A DNA stretch of 64,000 nt from Sinomonas atrocyanea (GCF_030812675.1 NZ_JAUSTE010000002.1:372001-436000), one strand, 5' to 3'; positions 51,501 through 60,604 are shown, numbered from the stretch's first letter. Translations and numbers: made by a program. Notes: generated by a model from the sequence alone, not told the origin.

Positions 51501-53171
51501 ATGCGACGCTTCGTCATGGCCGTCGCCGTGCTGGCCGCAGCGGCAGCCGCCGCGCTCGCACCCGCCGCCGCACCGCCGTCGCCCGTCGCCGCGACGCACG
51601 ACGCCGGCCCCGCACCGGCCGCCTCGCCCTCCCCCGGCGCCGTCACGTCCGACAGCCTCGACGTGCGCCTGGGCACGGCGGGCGCCCCCGCCCAGGCGGC
51701 CCCGCCGCCGGTCGCCTCGATCGGCCCGGCCACGGGCCCGGCCGGACTCGACCCGTCCGTGACCTCGGTGAACCCCCTCGCGGCGCCCATGGGCGACACG
51801 TCCAACCTGGTCCGCGACAGCAACGCGTCCCAGGTCCTCGCCGTCTTCAACGCGATCAACGCCTGGCGGGCCCAGAACGGCCTCAAGCCCGTCCGCTACC
51901 ACCTGAGCATCCAGGGGCTGGCCCAGGAGTGGAGCGACAGCATCGCCAGCCGGGAGGTGATCGAGCACCGGGCGAGCTTCTGGACCGACCCGCGCGCCCT
52001 GAACCCGGACAACGGCGCGGGCGAGGTCATCGCGGTGCGCTGGGACCGGGACGCGGCGCAGCTCGTGGAGTGGTGGAAGAACTCGCCGGCGCACAACGCG
52101 ATCCTGCTCGACCCGCGGATGAGCGTGGTGGGCATCGGCATCACGTTCACCAACGGCACGTACCCGGCCACGCCGAACCGGTACGCGATGTGGGGCGTGG
52201 TGGACTTCTTCGGCTACACGACGCTGCCGGCCGGGACCACGGCGGCTCCGGGCGGCTCGAACGGCGGAACCCCGACGCCCATCCCGACGCCCACTCCCAC
52301 CCCGACGCCCACTCCGGGCCCCACGACCCCGGCGCCCGCCCCCGTGAACCCGCCGCCCGGCGGGTCGGTGACCCCCGGCGGAGCCGAACTGTGCGCCGCC
52401 CCTGGCCGCTTCCAGCCCACCACGCAGGACACCTCCCGTGCCTCGCTGCACAGCGCGGCGGACGTCGTGGCGCTGAACCCGTCCGGGTCGATCGTCGCCT
52501 ACCCGGCCGCGGCGGGGAAGCTGGGCACCGTGCCGACCACCCTCGGCACCGGGTTCGGCGGCGCCACCTCGGTGCAGAGCGTGGACTGGGACCGCGACGG
52601 CATCCTGGACCTCCTGGTCCAGTGGGGCGACGGGCGCCTGGTCCTCTACCCCGGCCTCGCCGGCGGGTCGTACGGGGCACCGGTGACCCTCGGCCAGTCC
52701 GGCTGGAACACGATGACCCTTGCGACGGGGCTGTGGTGCGCGGCCAACCGGCTCCCCCAGATCCTGGCCCTGGACCCCTCGGGCAGCCTGTACCTCTACC
52801 CGAACCGCGGGACCGGGGACATCCACGAGCGGGCGCTGCTCGCCACCGGGGTCCCCGCCGGGCGCCTCGCGGTCCTCGACGCGAGCGGCGACGGGCTCGA
52901 GGACCTCGTGGTGCAGCGCTCGGACGGCGCGCTCGTGCTGTACCGCTCGCTCGGGCAGGAGCAACTCGTGAACGAGGCGCGCCCCGTGGTCGCGACCACG
53001 GCGGCCACGACTGGCCCGCTCCGGGTGCTGCGTGGCCTCGACGGCGCCGGGAGCGTGGGGATCGCGGCCCTGCGCACCGATGGGTCGCTCGCCTACTGGC
53101 CCGTCGCGAACGGCCAGTTCGGAGCCCCGCGGGTGCTCGCCACCGGCTGGTCCGGGCTGCGTCTGGGCTGA
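51501..53171 (+). CDS. secreted CAP/SCP-domain protein with FG-GAP-like repeats
   Basis: A 556-residue exported protein. A signal peptide (about 1-30, Ala-rich) precedes a disordered Ala/Pro stretch containing THDAGPAPA. The CAP/SCP domain spans about 110-250 ([39 protein letters not shown]). A Pro/Thr linker with 12-bp DNA repeats (about 52272-52330) follows. The C-terminal part (about 295-556) has repeated blades with [21 protein letters not shown] and [21 protein letters not shown], calcium-binding-like loops of an FG-GAP/VCBS beta-propeller. It is probably a wall-associated or secreted protein of unknown target. GGAGG 8 bp before the ATG. Confidence 0.82.
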   Translation: MRRFVMAVAVLAAAAAAALAPAAAPPSPVAATHDAGPAPAASPSPGAVTSDSLDVRLGTAGAPAQAAPPPVASIGPATGPAGLDPSVTSVNPLAAPMGDTSNLVRDSNASQVLAVFNAINAWRAQNGLKPVRYHLSIQGLAQEWSDSIASREVIEHRASFWTDPRALNPDNGAGEVIAVRWDRDAAQLVEWWKNSPAHNAILLDPRMSVVGIGITFTNGTYPATPNRYAMWGVVDFFGYTTLPAGTTAAPGGSNGGTPTPIPTPTPTPTPTPGPTTPAPAPVNPPPGGSVTPGGAELCAAPGRFQPTTQDTSRASLHSAADVVALNPSGSIVAYPAAAGKLGTVPTTLGTGFGGATSVQSVDWDRDGILDLLVQWGDGRLVLYPGLAGGSYGAPVTLGQSGWNTMTLATGLWCAANRLPQILALDPSGSLYLYPNRGTGDIHERALLATGVPAGRLAVLDASGDGLEDLVVQRSDGALVLYRSLGQEQLVNEARPVVATTAATTGPLRVLRGLDGAGSVGIAALRTDGSLAYWPVANGQFGAPRVLATGWSGLRLG

Positions 53172-53237
53172 CGCACGACGCCGCCCGCTCGCCTCGCGGA
53201 GGGCGCGCCGCCGCCCGGGGCGGTCGTCTCGTGCGGA

Positions 53238-53669
53238 CTACCGCTCGAGCGCCGTCTTGAGGTTCTCCAGCTGGGCGACCTCGTGGTCCATCGTCTTCTG
53301 CACCATGGCACCCATGAGCTTGAGGAACCCGGTGGGCTCGAAGGAGAGGGCGAAGGAGACCTTGGTTCCGCCGGGCTCCGGGGTCAGGAGGAATACGCCG
53401 TGCGGCCGGGCGGGCCCGGCGATGACGTGGAAGCGGAGCACCTCGCCGGGGCGCGCCTCGGTGATCTCGTAGTCGCCGTCGATCTCGCGGCCGCCGGGAC
53501 CGGCCATCCGCTGCGCGTACACCGCGCCCTCGCCGGCCGCGGGGCCGGAGGTGTGGGCCACGGACCGGACGCCGGGGCGCCACGTCGTGTTGTTCAGGCC
53601 GTCGGCCAGGAACGCGTACACGTCCTCCGGGGTGCGCCGGATCAGGACGGAATATTCGGCCGCTGCCAT
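53238..53669 (-). CDS. SRPBCC family protein (polyketide-cyclase/dehydrase type)
   Basis: A 143-residue START/Bet v1-fold protein. The family pattern runs from the N-terminal RTPEDVYAFLADGLNNTTW to the C-terminal LNFLK-like helix (MVQKTMDHEVAQLENLKTAL), with the central VSFALSFEPTG strand. It forms a hydrophobic ligand cavity. The ligand is unknown; such single-gene members are often called polyketide cyclase-like. Confidence 0.78.
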   Translation of the reverse strand: MAAAEYSVLIRRTPEDVYAFLADGLNNTTWRPGVRSVAHTSGPAAGEGAVYAQRMAGPGGREIDGDYEITEARPGEVLRFHVIAGPARPHGVFLLTPEPGGTKVSFALSFEPTGFLKLMGAMVQKTMDHEVAQLENLKTALER

Positions 53670-53687
53670 GGCCGAACGCTAGGCCGG

Positions 53688-54248
53688 TCAGCTGGGATTC
53701 GGCTGGGAGCCCGGAGCGGCGTCCTGGACTCCGGGGCCGAGCTCCTCGCGCAGCTCGGCGCGGCGCCGGGGGGACATGAACGCCGCGCGCATGTGGTCGT
53801 TGGTGAGAACGTCCGCGACGCCGATCATGAGCACCGCGAAGACGATCTGCTCCACCACCATCCAGTACGGGTACAGGCCCGGGATCGTGGCCACGACGAG
53901 CGAGACGACGGGGAAGATCTGGCTGAACAGGCGCAGCCGCTGGTAGCCCCAGTAGTAGCCCTGGCGGGCGCGCCAGGCGAAGAAGAACAGCGTCAGGGTC
54001 ATCAGGAGCACCACGATGCCGCGGAACCATGCCGCGAACCCGACGTCCGTGCCGCCGGCCTGGAGCGCCACGGCGATCGCCACGGCAGCGAGCCCGACGG
54101 CGACCTCGGCGAGCAGGATCCAGTAGACCCACTGGAACGCCCGCTGGGTCTTGGGGTGCTCGAGCTCGTGGCGGTCCACGATGAAGTGGCCGTGGCGGCC
54201 GCCGAAGGTCCTGTCGATGTCGACGCCGAGGATGCGCAGTTCAGGCAT
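53688..54248 (-). CDS. hypothetical four-helix membrane protein
   Basis: A 186-residue protein. A soluble N-terminus with FGGRHGHFIVDRHELEHPKT precedes four hydrophobic helices (about residues 38-60, 70-90, 108-128 and 130-150) and an acidic C-terminal tail. No family is recognised. The ATG at 54248 is used. It lies 18 bp upstream of the SRPBCC gene on the same strand, so the two may be co-transcribed. Confidence 0.6.
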   Translation of the reverse strand: MPELRILGVDIDRTFGGRHGHFIVDRHELEHPKTQRAFQWVYWILLAEVAVGLAAVAIAVALQAGGTDVGFAAWFRGIVVLLMTLTLFFFAWRARQGYYWGYQRLRLFSQIFPVVSLVVATIPGLYPYWMVVEQIVFAVLMIGVADVLTNDHMRAAFMSPRRRAELREELGPGVQDAAPGSQPNPS

Positions 54249-54314
54249 GGCATCAACGCTAGCGGCGCGGACTGTGCGCACGCTGGGCCGGCGCTCGTCC
54301 GTTCGGCCGATTCC

Positions 54315-54350
54315 CGCGAGGTCACCCCGCCTGACCGCGAGGTCACCCCT
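54315..54350. repeat. ~21-bp direct repeats CGCGAGGTCACCCC, locus 2
   Basis: Two near-identical copies of CGCGAGGTCACCCC start at 54315 and 54336, the second running over the end of the amino acid permease gene. The unit also occurs in degenerate form at 41721-41775. Confidence 0.65.
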
Positions 54351-55596
54351 TCCGCGCCGCGCCCCGCCGCCGCACATTCCACAGGGCCGCGCCGACACCG
54401 AGCGCCGCGGGCCACGCGAGGTACCACCCGCAGGTTGCCGCGATCGCCGCGACGGCGACGAGCCCCGCGGCCGCGACGGCCCGCTGCCCGCGTCCGGGCA
54501 GGAGCCGGAGGGCCGCGGCGAGCCCGGCCACGTACACGGAGACGATCGCGGCGGTCACCAGCCGGACGAGCACCCCGGTGGTGTCCGTTCCGGCCCCGAG
54601 GACCACGAGCCCCGCCGTGCTCAGGGCTGTCACGGCCACCAGCGCGTTCCGCCCTCGCCCGAACCAGGCCGGCAGCGACCCCGTCTGCCCGAGGGAGCGG
54701 CCCAGCTCGGCGGCGCCGGTCGCGTAGCTCGTCAGGGTGCCGAGCGTGAGCACGACGGCGAGCACGGCCGTGAGCGCCTCGCCCACCGGGCCCAGGGCGA
54801 ACCCGAGCAGTGCTGCGAGGGGGGCATCGCCGCCGGCGGCGTCCCCGAGTGCGAGCACGGACACGGCCGCGAGTGCGAGGTAGAGGATGCCGACCAGGGC
54901 CAGGGCAAGCGCCGTCACCACGCCGAGGTCACGCTCGGGGTTCCGGAACTGGCCGCCGAGGTAGCTCATGGCCTCCCAGCCGGCGAAGGCCCAGACGATC
55001 AGGGCCGCGGACGGCGCGACGGCGCCCCACCCGTGGGCCGCGAACGGCTCGAGCCGGCTCGCGTCGGCCCGCGTGAGGCCGGCCGCGATGGCGAGGACCA
55101 TGACCGTGAGGATCGTGCCAGCGAGGACCAGCTGGAGCGTCGAGGACGTGCGCACCCCGGCCCAGACCGCCCCGAGCACCGCGGCGGCGAGGCCGCCGGC
55201 CGCGGCCAGGGCGGCCCAGCGCGGCGCGCCCAGGGCGTGCGCCGCGTACTGCCCGGCGAACAGGGCGGAGGCGGGGATCCCGAACGGGATTGTGAGGTAG
55301 AACCACCAGCCCGACGCGGTGGCCCAGTAGTCGCCGAAGGCGCGCCGGACGTAGGTCGACACTCCCCCGGCGTCGGGCATCCTCCGCCCGAGTGAGGCGA
55401 AGGTCCAGGCGATGGGCCCCGAGGCCAGCACGAGCCCCGCCCAGGAGAGCAGGCTCGCCGGTCCCGCCTCCCGGTAGGACAGCGCGGGGAGGGCGATCAC
55501 GCCGGTCCCCAGGACTGCTCCGAGGTAGTAGGCGAGACCCCGGGCCCGGCCGAGGGTTCCGGGTGCGGCGGTGCGGACTGCGGCGTCGGCGCTCAT
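54343..55596 (-). CDS. APC superfamily amino acid transporter (YjeH-like)
   Basis: A 417-residue protein with about 12 helices. Characteristic segments are LGAVLGTGVIALPALS (broken TM1 with the Gly-rich substrate loop), GGVSTYVRRAFGDYW and AFAGWEAMSYLGGQFRNPERD (TM6-like). The short length is like YjeH/BAT-type members, some of which export branched-chain amino acids or methionine. The substrate is not certain. ATG at 55596 chosen; the region upstream of it is not conserved. Confidence 0.83.
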   Translation of the reverse strand: MSADAAVRTAAPGTLGRARGLAYYLGAVLGTGVIALPALSYREAGPASLLSWAGLVLASGPIAWTFASLGRRMPDAGGVSTYVRRAFGDYWATASGWWFYLTIPFGIPASALFAGQYAAHALGAPRWAALAAAGGLAAAVLGAVWAGVRTSSTLQLVLAGTILTVMVLAIAAGLTRADASRLEPFAAHGWGAVAPSAALIVWAFAGWEAMSYLGGQFRNPERDLGVVTALALALVGILYLALAAVSVLALGDAAGGDAPLAALLGFALGPVGEALTAVLAVVLTLGTLTSYATGAAELGRSLGQTGSLPAWFGRGRNALVAVTALSTAGLVVLGAGTDTTGVLVRLVTAAIVSVYVAGLAAALRLLPGRGQRAVAAAGLVAVAAIAATCGWYLAWPAALGVGAALWNVRRRGAARKG

Positions 55597-55667
55597 GCAC
55601 ACCACGCTAGGAATCCGGGCCGCGGCGCACGAGTGCGAGCCGTGCCGCGCAGCGCTAGATTTGTGCC

Positions 55668-56657
55668 ATGGCACCGATCCCAGCGTCGCCAGCCGCCCAC
55701 CGTGTGGGCCTTGTGCTGACGGACAACCTGCCGATCTTCGAGCTCGCGGTGCCGTGCGAGGTGTTCGGCATCGCCCGTCCGGACCTCCACGACCCGTGGT
55801 ACGAGCTCACCATGGTGCGCGGCGAGCCCGGCGAGATCGCGGCGGCGGGCGGCCTCGCGCCGTCGTCCGCCGAGCCCCTCGCGGAGCTGCGGGAGATGGA
55901 CACGATCGTGGTCCCGGCCTGCGAGCGCAGCCTCCAAGTGGACCGCGCCGCGCAGGAGCCGCTGCTGGCCGAGCTCCGTGCGGCGGCCGGGCGCGGGGCG
56001 AGGATCGCGTCGCTGTGCTCGGGGGCGTACCTGCTGGCCCAGGCCGGGCTCCTCGATGGGCGGGACGCGACGACCCACTGGATGAACTGGGAGGACTTCG
56101 AGGCGTCCTTCCCGCGGGTCAGGCTCCGGCGGGACGTGCTCCTCACCGCGGACGCCGGCGTCTACACGAGCGCGGGCACGGCCGCCGGCATCGAGCTGTG
56201 CCTGCAGCTCGTGCGCGAGGACTTCGGGGACGCCGTCGCGGCGAGCGTGGCGCGGCGCATGGTCGTGGCGGAGCGGCGCGGTGCGGCCCAGTCCGAGTAC
56301 CTCGAGTCGGTCGCGCGGCCGCTGGCCGCGGACCCCCTCCGCCATGCCATGGACTGGGCCGAGAAGAACCTGCACGCCCCGATCGGACCGGACGCGATGG
56401 CCCGCCGCGCGCGGATGAGCCGCCGCACCCTGTACCGGCGGTTCGAGGCGGCCGCCGGCACGTCGCCGTCGCAGTGGCTGCTCGAGCGGCGGATCGACTC
56501 GGCGCGGCGGCTACTGGAGGAGACCGACCTGCCCATCGAGCGGGTCGCGGAGCGCGCCGGGGTCGGTTCCGCGGCCAACCTGCGCGCGCACTTCGCGCGG
56601 ATCGTGGGGATGTCGCCCTCCGCCTACCGCGAGGCGCGGCGCCGCGGGGCCGGCTGA
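55668..56657 (+). CDS. GlxA/FtrA-type regulator (DJ-1/PfpI domain plus AraC HTH)
   Basis: A 329-residue transcriptional regulator. Residues about 10-190 form a DJ-1/PfpI-like domain (LPIFELAVPCEVFGIARPDL; IASLCSGAYLLAQAGLLDGR contains the nucleophile-elbow Cys; ATTHWMNWEDFEASFP). Residues about 225-325 form two AraC HTHs (MARRARMSRRTLYRRFEAAAGTSPSQWL and VAERAGVGSAANLRAHF). It is divergent from the amino acid permease, which may be its target. Not a peptidase; the fold is used for ligand sensing. Confidence 0.87.
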   Translation: MAPIPASPAAHRVGLVLTDNLPIFELAVPCEVFGIARPDLHDPWYELTMVRGEPGEIAAAGGLAPSSAEPLAELREMDTIVVPACERSLQVDRAAQEPLLAELRAAAGRGARIASLCSGAYLLAQAGLLDGRDATTHWMNWEDFEASFPRVRLRRDVLLTADAGVYTSAGTAAGIELCLQLVREDFGDAVAASVARRMVVAERRGAAQSEYLESVARPLAADPLRHAMDWAEKNLHAPIGPDAMARRARMSRRTLYRRFEAAAGTSPSQWLLERRIDSARRLLEETDLPIERVAERAGVGSAANLRAHFARIVGMSPSAYREARRRGAG

Positions 56658-56771
56658 GGCGTCCGACCGCAGCGCGCTCCGGGGGCCGCCCGGCCCGCAG
56701 CGCGCCGCCGGGAACGGTGCGCAGACCACCCGTGCGCGTGTTGTAAGCTGGGTGAAGCCCTTCGGGGCCAC

Positions 56772-56842
56772 GCGGCCGTAGCTCAATGGCAGAGCGCTCG
56801 CTTCCCAAGCCAGATACGCGGGTTCGATTCCCGTCGGCCGCT
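56772..56842 (+). tRNA. tRNA-Gly (anticodon CCC)
   Basis: Cloverleaf: acceptor GCGGCCG / CGGCCGC, D arm GCTC-AATGGCA-GAGC, anticodon loop TTCCCAA (CCC), variable loop ATAC, T arm GCGGG-TTCGATT-CCCGT, discriminator T. No CCA encoded. The anticodon stem CTCGC/GCCAG has a C-C mismatch at 29-41, unusual for this tRNA. A strong terminator follows. Confidence 0.92.
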
Positions 56843-56849
56843 CTCTTCC

Positions 56850-56880
56850 GCCCCCGGTCCACTGGACCGGGGGCTTTTCT
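56850..56880 (+). terminator. intrinsic terminator of tRNA-Gly
   Basis: GCCCCCGGTCC-ACT-GGACCGGGGGC followed by TTTTCT, a perfect 11-bp stem with a T-run, starting 8 bp after the tRNA end. Confidence 0.95.
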
Positions 56881-56923
56881 GTGCCCCCCCCGGCGGCGGG
56901 GCCCGCCCGGAAGGCGGACCCGC

Positions 56924-58231
56924 TCACCCTGCTGGGTGCCTCCGGAGCCAGAGCGCGAGGCCGAGCGCGGCCAGGGCCGGCACCGTGCCCGAGACGAGCA
57001 TCGCGAGGTGGGCCCCGAGGCCCTCGGCGAGGCCGCCGAGGAGCGGGCCGCCGAGGGCCTGGCCGCCGATGAGCACCATGGTGTACAGGCTCATGACCCG
57101 CCCGCGGATGCCCACGTTGGCGCTCGTCTGGACCATCTGGTTGGCCGAAGTCAGGAAGGTCAGGGCGCAGAACCCCGAGACCGCGACGAGCGCGCAGAAC
57201 AGCGGCAGCGAGGGGGCGAACGCCGCCACGGCGAGCATCGCGCCGTACAGCCCCGCGCCGCCCACCACGGTGCGCAGCCGCAGCTGCAGGCGCCGGGCCG
57301 AGGCGATCGCGCCGGTGAGCGCCCCGACCGCCACCATGGTGTTGAGCAGCCCGTAGCCGCTCGCGCCGACGCCGAAGACGTGGTCGGCGAAGGCCGCGAG
57401 CAGCACCGGCAGGCTCATCGCGAAGAGGGAGACGACGCCGGCCATGACCCACGGCCAGCGGATCGTGGGCTTGCGCCACGCGTAGCCCACGGCCTCGCGC
57501 AGCATGCCGCGGGCAGCCGGGGTGGGCGGGGCCACCACGAGCCTGTCCTTGCGCAGGAGCGAGAGCATGACGGCGGTGCCGCAGCACGCGAACGCGTTGA
57601 CCACGAACGCCCAGCCGCCGCCCACGGCGGTCAGGAGCCAGCCGGCCACCGCCGGGCCGATGAGCGCGCCGAGCTGGAAGTTGGTGGAGTTCACGCTGAT
57701 GGCGTTGCGGAGGTACTTCGGGCCCACGAGCTCGTTGACGAATACCTGGCGCGCGGGCTGGTCCACCACGGTCACGAGGCCGAGCACGAGGGCGATGCCG
57801 TAGACGTGCCACACGGCCAGGGCTCCAGTGAGCGAGAGCGTGCCGAGCGCCGCGGCGCACGTGGCGGCCCCGAGGGCGCAGATCTGCAGGAGCCGGCGTT
57901 TGGAGAACCGGTCGGCGACGAGGCCGCCCCAGGGCCCGAGCAGGAGCACGGGCGCGAACTGCAACGCGACAGTGACGCCCACGGCCGCGACCGAGCCCGA
58001 GAGCTGGAGGACGAGCCAGTCCTGGGCGATGCGCTGCATCCACAGCGCCACGACGGCCACGAAGTGCGCGGCCGCGAACATCCGGAAGTTGGGGACGCTG
58101 AGGGAGATGAAGGTGTGCCGCCACGGCAGGCGCTCCGCGGCCACGGCGAGGGGCCCGGTGGGCGGGAAGGCGACGCGCGAGGGGTGGGGCTCCGAGCTGG
58201 CTGAGGGCAGGGCTGGGCTGGGCGAGGTCAC
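56924..58231 (-). CDS. MFS transporter (MFS_3 type)
   Basis: A 435-residue transporter with about 12 helices. It begins with a Pro/Ser-rich tail and then WRHTFISLSVPNFRMFAAAHFVAVVALWMQRIAQDWLVLQLSG, and has GPWGGLVADRFSKRRLLQ between TM2 and TM3. This is the pattern of EntS-like and macrolide-efflux MFS_3 proteins. Exported compound unknown. Start GTG at 58231. Divergent from a LysR gene. Confidence 0.85.
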   Translation of the reverse strand: MTSPSPALPSASSEPHPSRVAFPPTGPLAVAAERLPWRHTFISLSVPNFRMFAAAHFVAVVALWMQRIAQDWLVLQLSGSVAAVGVTVALQFAPVLLLGPWGGLVADRFSKRRLLQICALGAATCAAALGTLSLTGALAVWHVYGIALVLGLVTVVDQPARQVFVNELVGPKYLRNAISVNSTNFQLGALIGPAVAGWLLTAVGGGWAFVVNAFACCGTAVMLSLLRKDRLVVAPPTPAARGMLREAVGYAWRKPTIRWPWVMAGVVSLFAMSLPVLLAAFADHVFGVGASGYGLLNTMVAVGALTGAIASARRLQLRLRTVVGGAGLYGAMLAVAAFAPSLPLFCALVAVSGFCALTFLTSANQMVQTSANVGIRGRVMSLYTMVLIGGQALGGPLLGGLAEGLGAHLAMLVSGTVPALAALGLALWLRRHPAG

Positions 58232-58333
58232 GGAAGAGTCCTGGTTTCGGTCGGGAGGGCCGGTGTCGATCGACTCCCTTCACCGTAGACTCGCGGCGAA
58301 CGATTGTGGAAGGCTATTTCCCCTCTAACTGCT

Positions 58334-58348
58334 ATTGCGTTGCGCAAT
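58334..58348. promoter_or_regulatory. palindromic LysR-type operator
   Basis: ATTGCG-TTG-CGCAAT is a perfect 6-3-6 palindrome of the LysR T-N11-A kind. It lies 22 bp before the LysR start codon in the region shared with the divergent MFS gene. Confidence 0.6.
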
Positions 58349-58369
58349 GCGGCGGCGCAGGATGGCCGC

Positions 58370-59233
58370 ATGGCCGCCCCCACCTTCGACCCCGCCCACC
58401 TGCGCAGCTTCCTCGCGGTCGCCGAGCATCTCAGCTTCACGCTGGCCGCGGAGCGCCTCGGCCTCGCCCAGCCCACCGTCAGCCAGCACGTGGCCAAGCT
58501 CGAGAAGGCCGCCGGCCGGATGCTCCTGGTCCGCGACACCCACGGCGTCCGGCTCACGGACAACGGAGACGCGATGGCCGGCTTCGCCCGCGCGATCCTC
58601 GCGGCGCACGACGACGCGGCGCGCTACTTCCGCGGCGAGGCCATGCGCGGGCGCCTGCGCTTCGGCACGGCGGACGACCTCGCGATCACGGGCCTGCCGA
58701 AGATCCTGCGCGAGTTCCGCCGCGCCTACCCGCAGCTCAACCTCGAGCTCACGGTGAGCCAGAGCGACGATCTCTACCGCCGCCTCAAGGCCGGCCAGCT
58801 GGACCTCGTGTTCATCAAGTGGGTCGCCGGCGCCCAGGACGGCACGGTGGTGCGGCACGACTCGTTCTCCTGGGTCGGCGTCGAGCAGACGGCGCTCGAT
58901 CCCGCCGGTCCGGTGCCCCTCGTCGTCTACCCGGCGCCGAGCCTGTCCCGCAGCCTGGCGATCCAGGCGCTCGAGGCGAGCGGGCGGACCTGGAAGGTCA
59001 CGTGCAGCACGAAGCAGATCGCCGGGGTGCTGGCCGCCATCCGGGCCGGCCTCGGCGTCGGCGTCATGCCCACCACCCTCGTGCCGGACGACCTCGCGGT
59101 CATCACCCACCGGTTCGACCTGCCGCCGGTCGGGGACGTGGACTTCACCCTCATCCGCAATCCGCTCGCGAACTCGGCGGCGGCGGACGCCCTCACGGAC
59201 GCCATCCTCGGCCGCGTGCTGAGCCGCAGCTGA
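58370..59233 (+). CDS. LysR family transcriptional regulator
   Basis: A 287-residue regulator. The N-terminal HTH (FTLAAERLGLAQPTVSQHVAKLEKAAG, about residues 22-48) is followed by a LysR substrate domain (GRLRFGTADDLA...LPKILREFRRAYPQLNLEL). AGGA lies about 8 bp before the ATG at 58370. The adjacent MFS_3 gene is divergent and likely controlled by it through the 15-bp palindrome. Confidence 0.88.
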   Translation: MAAPTFDPAHLRSFLAVAEHLSFTLAAERLGLAQPTVSQHVAKLEKAAGRMLLVRDTHGVRLTDNGDAMAGFARAILAAHDDAARYFRGEAMRGRLRFGTADDLAITGLPKILREFRRAYPQLNLELTVSQSDDLYRRLKAGQLDLVFIKWVAGAQDGTVVRHDSFSWVGVEQTALDPAGPVPLVVYPAPSLSRSLAIQALEASGRTWKVTCSTKQIAGVLAAIRAGLGVGVMPTTLVPDDLAVITHRFDLPPVGDVDFTLIRNPLANSAAADALTDAILGRVLSRS

Positions 59234-59290
59234 GGGGACGCCAGGCGGCCCAAGTGGCGAGGACAAACATCAGACGTCTACCCTTTGATC

Positions 59291-60604
59291 ATGCCGCCCG
59301 AGACCGAGACCCTCACGCCTGCCCCCGCCCACGACGTCCTCGACGAGTCCCTTGCCCCCGAGCTCGACGCCCGCGTCCTGGAGGATCCGCCGTCCGGACC
59401 GGGGCGCGGCCGCACCGCCCTCCTCGCGGTCGCGGCCGTGGTGCTCATCGGGCTCAACCTGCGCGCCGGGATCGCGAGCGCGTCCTCGCTGTACCACGAT
59501 CTCAAGCTGTTCCTGGGCTACGGACCGCTCGTCGCAGCGGCGCTGCCGGCCATCCCCGTCGCATGCTTCGCGATCGCGGGCGGCGCCACCGCGTGGCTCA
59601 CCGCGCGGCTCGGACTCGAGCGGGCGATCGGGCTCGCCCTCGTGCTGCTCACGGCGGGCCTCGCGCTGCGGTCCGTCCCCGCCGAGGGCATGCTGCTCGC
59701 GGGCACGGTGGTGAGCATGAGCGGCCTGGCGGTCTGCAACGTCGCGATGCCCTCCTTCATCCGCGAGCACTACGCGCACCGCACGTCCGGCATGACGGCG
59801 GCCTACACGGTGACGATGTCCCTCGGCGCGACGACCGCCTCCGCGGTGGCGGTGCCGGTCGCGGCGTCGCTCGGCTCCCCCACGCTCGGGCTGGGCGTGT
59901 GGGCGGCGCTGGCCGCCCTCGCCCTCGCGGCGTTCGCCCCGCTCGCCCTGCGATCGCGCCGCCGGGCCGTTGCGGATCCCGCCCATCATGTCTCGCCGTG
60001 GTCCCTCCTGCGCACCCGGCGGGGCGTGCTCGTCACGGCGCTGTTCGGCGTGCAGGCCCTCCTCGTCTACACGATCATGGGCTGGCTGCCCTCGATCCTC
60101 GTCTCCCGCGGCATGGACCCCGCCATGGGCGGGCTCATGCTGGGGCTGCTCCAGCTTGTGAGCATGGGCGCCGTGGCCGGAGTGCTCGCCCTGGCCGCCC
60201 GTCCCGGGCTGCTGCGCCCCGCCTTCCTGCTCACGGCGTCGGCGGCCCTGCTCGGCGCCGTCACCCTCGTCGCATTCCCGGGCTGGAGCATCCTCGTTCC
60301 GGTGGTGCTCATGGGGCTCGGCTTCGGGGTCTTCCCCCTGGTCATGGTGGTCATCAGCCGCAGCGGAAGCACCGCCTCGGAGACCACCGCGCTCTCGACC
60401 CTGGCGCAGTCGCTCGGCTACCTCGTCGCCACCGTGGGCCCGTTCGGCATCGGGCTCCTCCACGACGCGATCGGCGACTGGACGGTGCCGCTGTGCGCAG
60501 TGGTGGGGATCGCCGTCGTCCAGCTCGTGCTCTCCTACCGGCTCGGCGCGGAGCCGGGCGCCCCGCGGCGCGTCCTCTCGGCCCCCGCGGGCGGCCGCGC
60601 ATGA
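59291..60604 (+). CDS. CynX/NimT family MFS transporter
   Basis: A 437-residue MFS protein. A variable 45-residue N-terminus leads to LNLRAGIASASSLYHDL, the typical CynX/NimT start, and GYGPLVAAALPAIPVACFAI; SGMTAAYTVTMSLGATTAS lies in TM5. Members carry cyanate, 2-nitroimidazole or related anions, though most are unassigned. No clear SD. Its TGA overlaps the ATG of the GntR gene that follows. Confidence 0.82.
   Translation: MPPETETLTPAPAHDVLDESLAPELDARVLEDPPSGPGRGRTALLAVAAVVLIGLNLRAGIASASSLYHDLKLFLGYGPLVAAALPAIPVACFAIAGGATAWLTARLGLERAIGLALVLLTAGLALRSVPAEGMLLAGTVVSMSGLAVCNVAMPSFIREHYAHRTSGMTAAYTVTMSLGATTASAVAVPVAASLGSPTLGLGVWAALAALALAAFAPLALRSRRRAVADPAHHVSPWSLLRTRRGVLVTALFGVQALLVYTIMGWLPSILVSRGMDPAMGGLMLGLLQLVSMGAVAGVLALAARPGLLRPAFLLTASAALLGAVTLVAFPGWSILVPVVLMGLGFGVFPLVMVVISRSGSTASETTALSTLAQSLGYLVATVGPFGIGLLHDAIGDWTVPLCAVVGIAVVQLVLSYRLGAEPGAPRRVLSAPAGGRA

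Noticed and set aside
58306-60600. Long plus-strand frame upstream of the GntR gene
   Set aside because: It is out of frame with the LysR and CynX-type genes; only its last part (60601-61278) is the real GntR gene.
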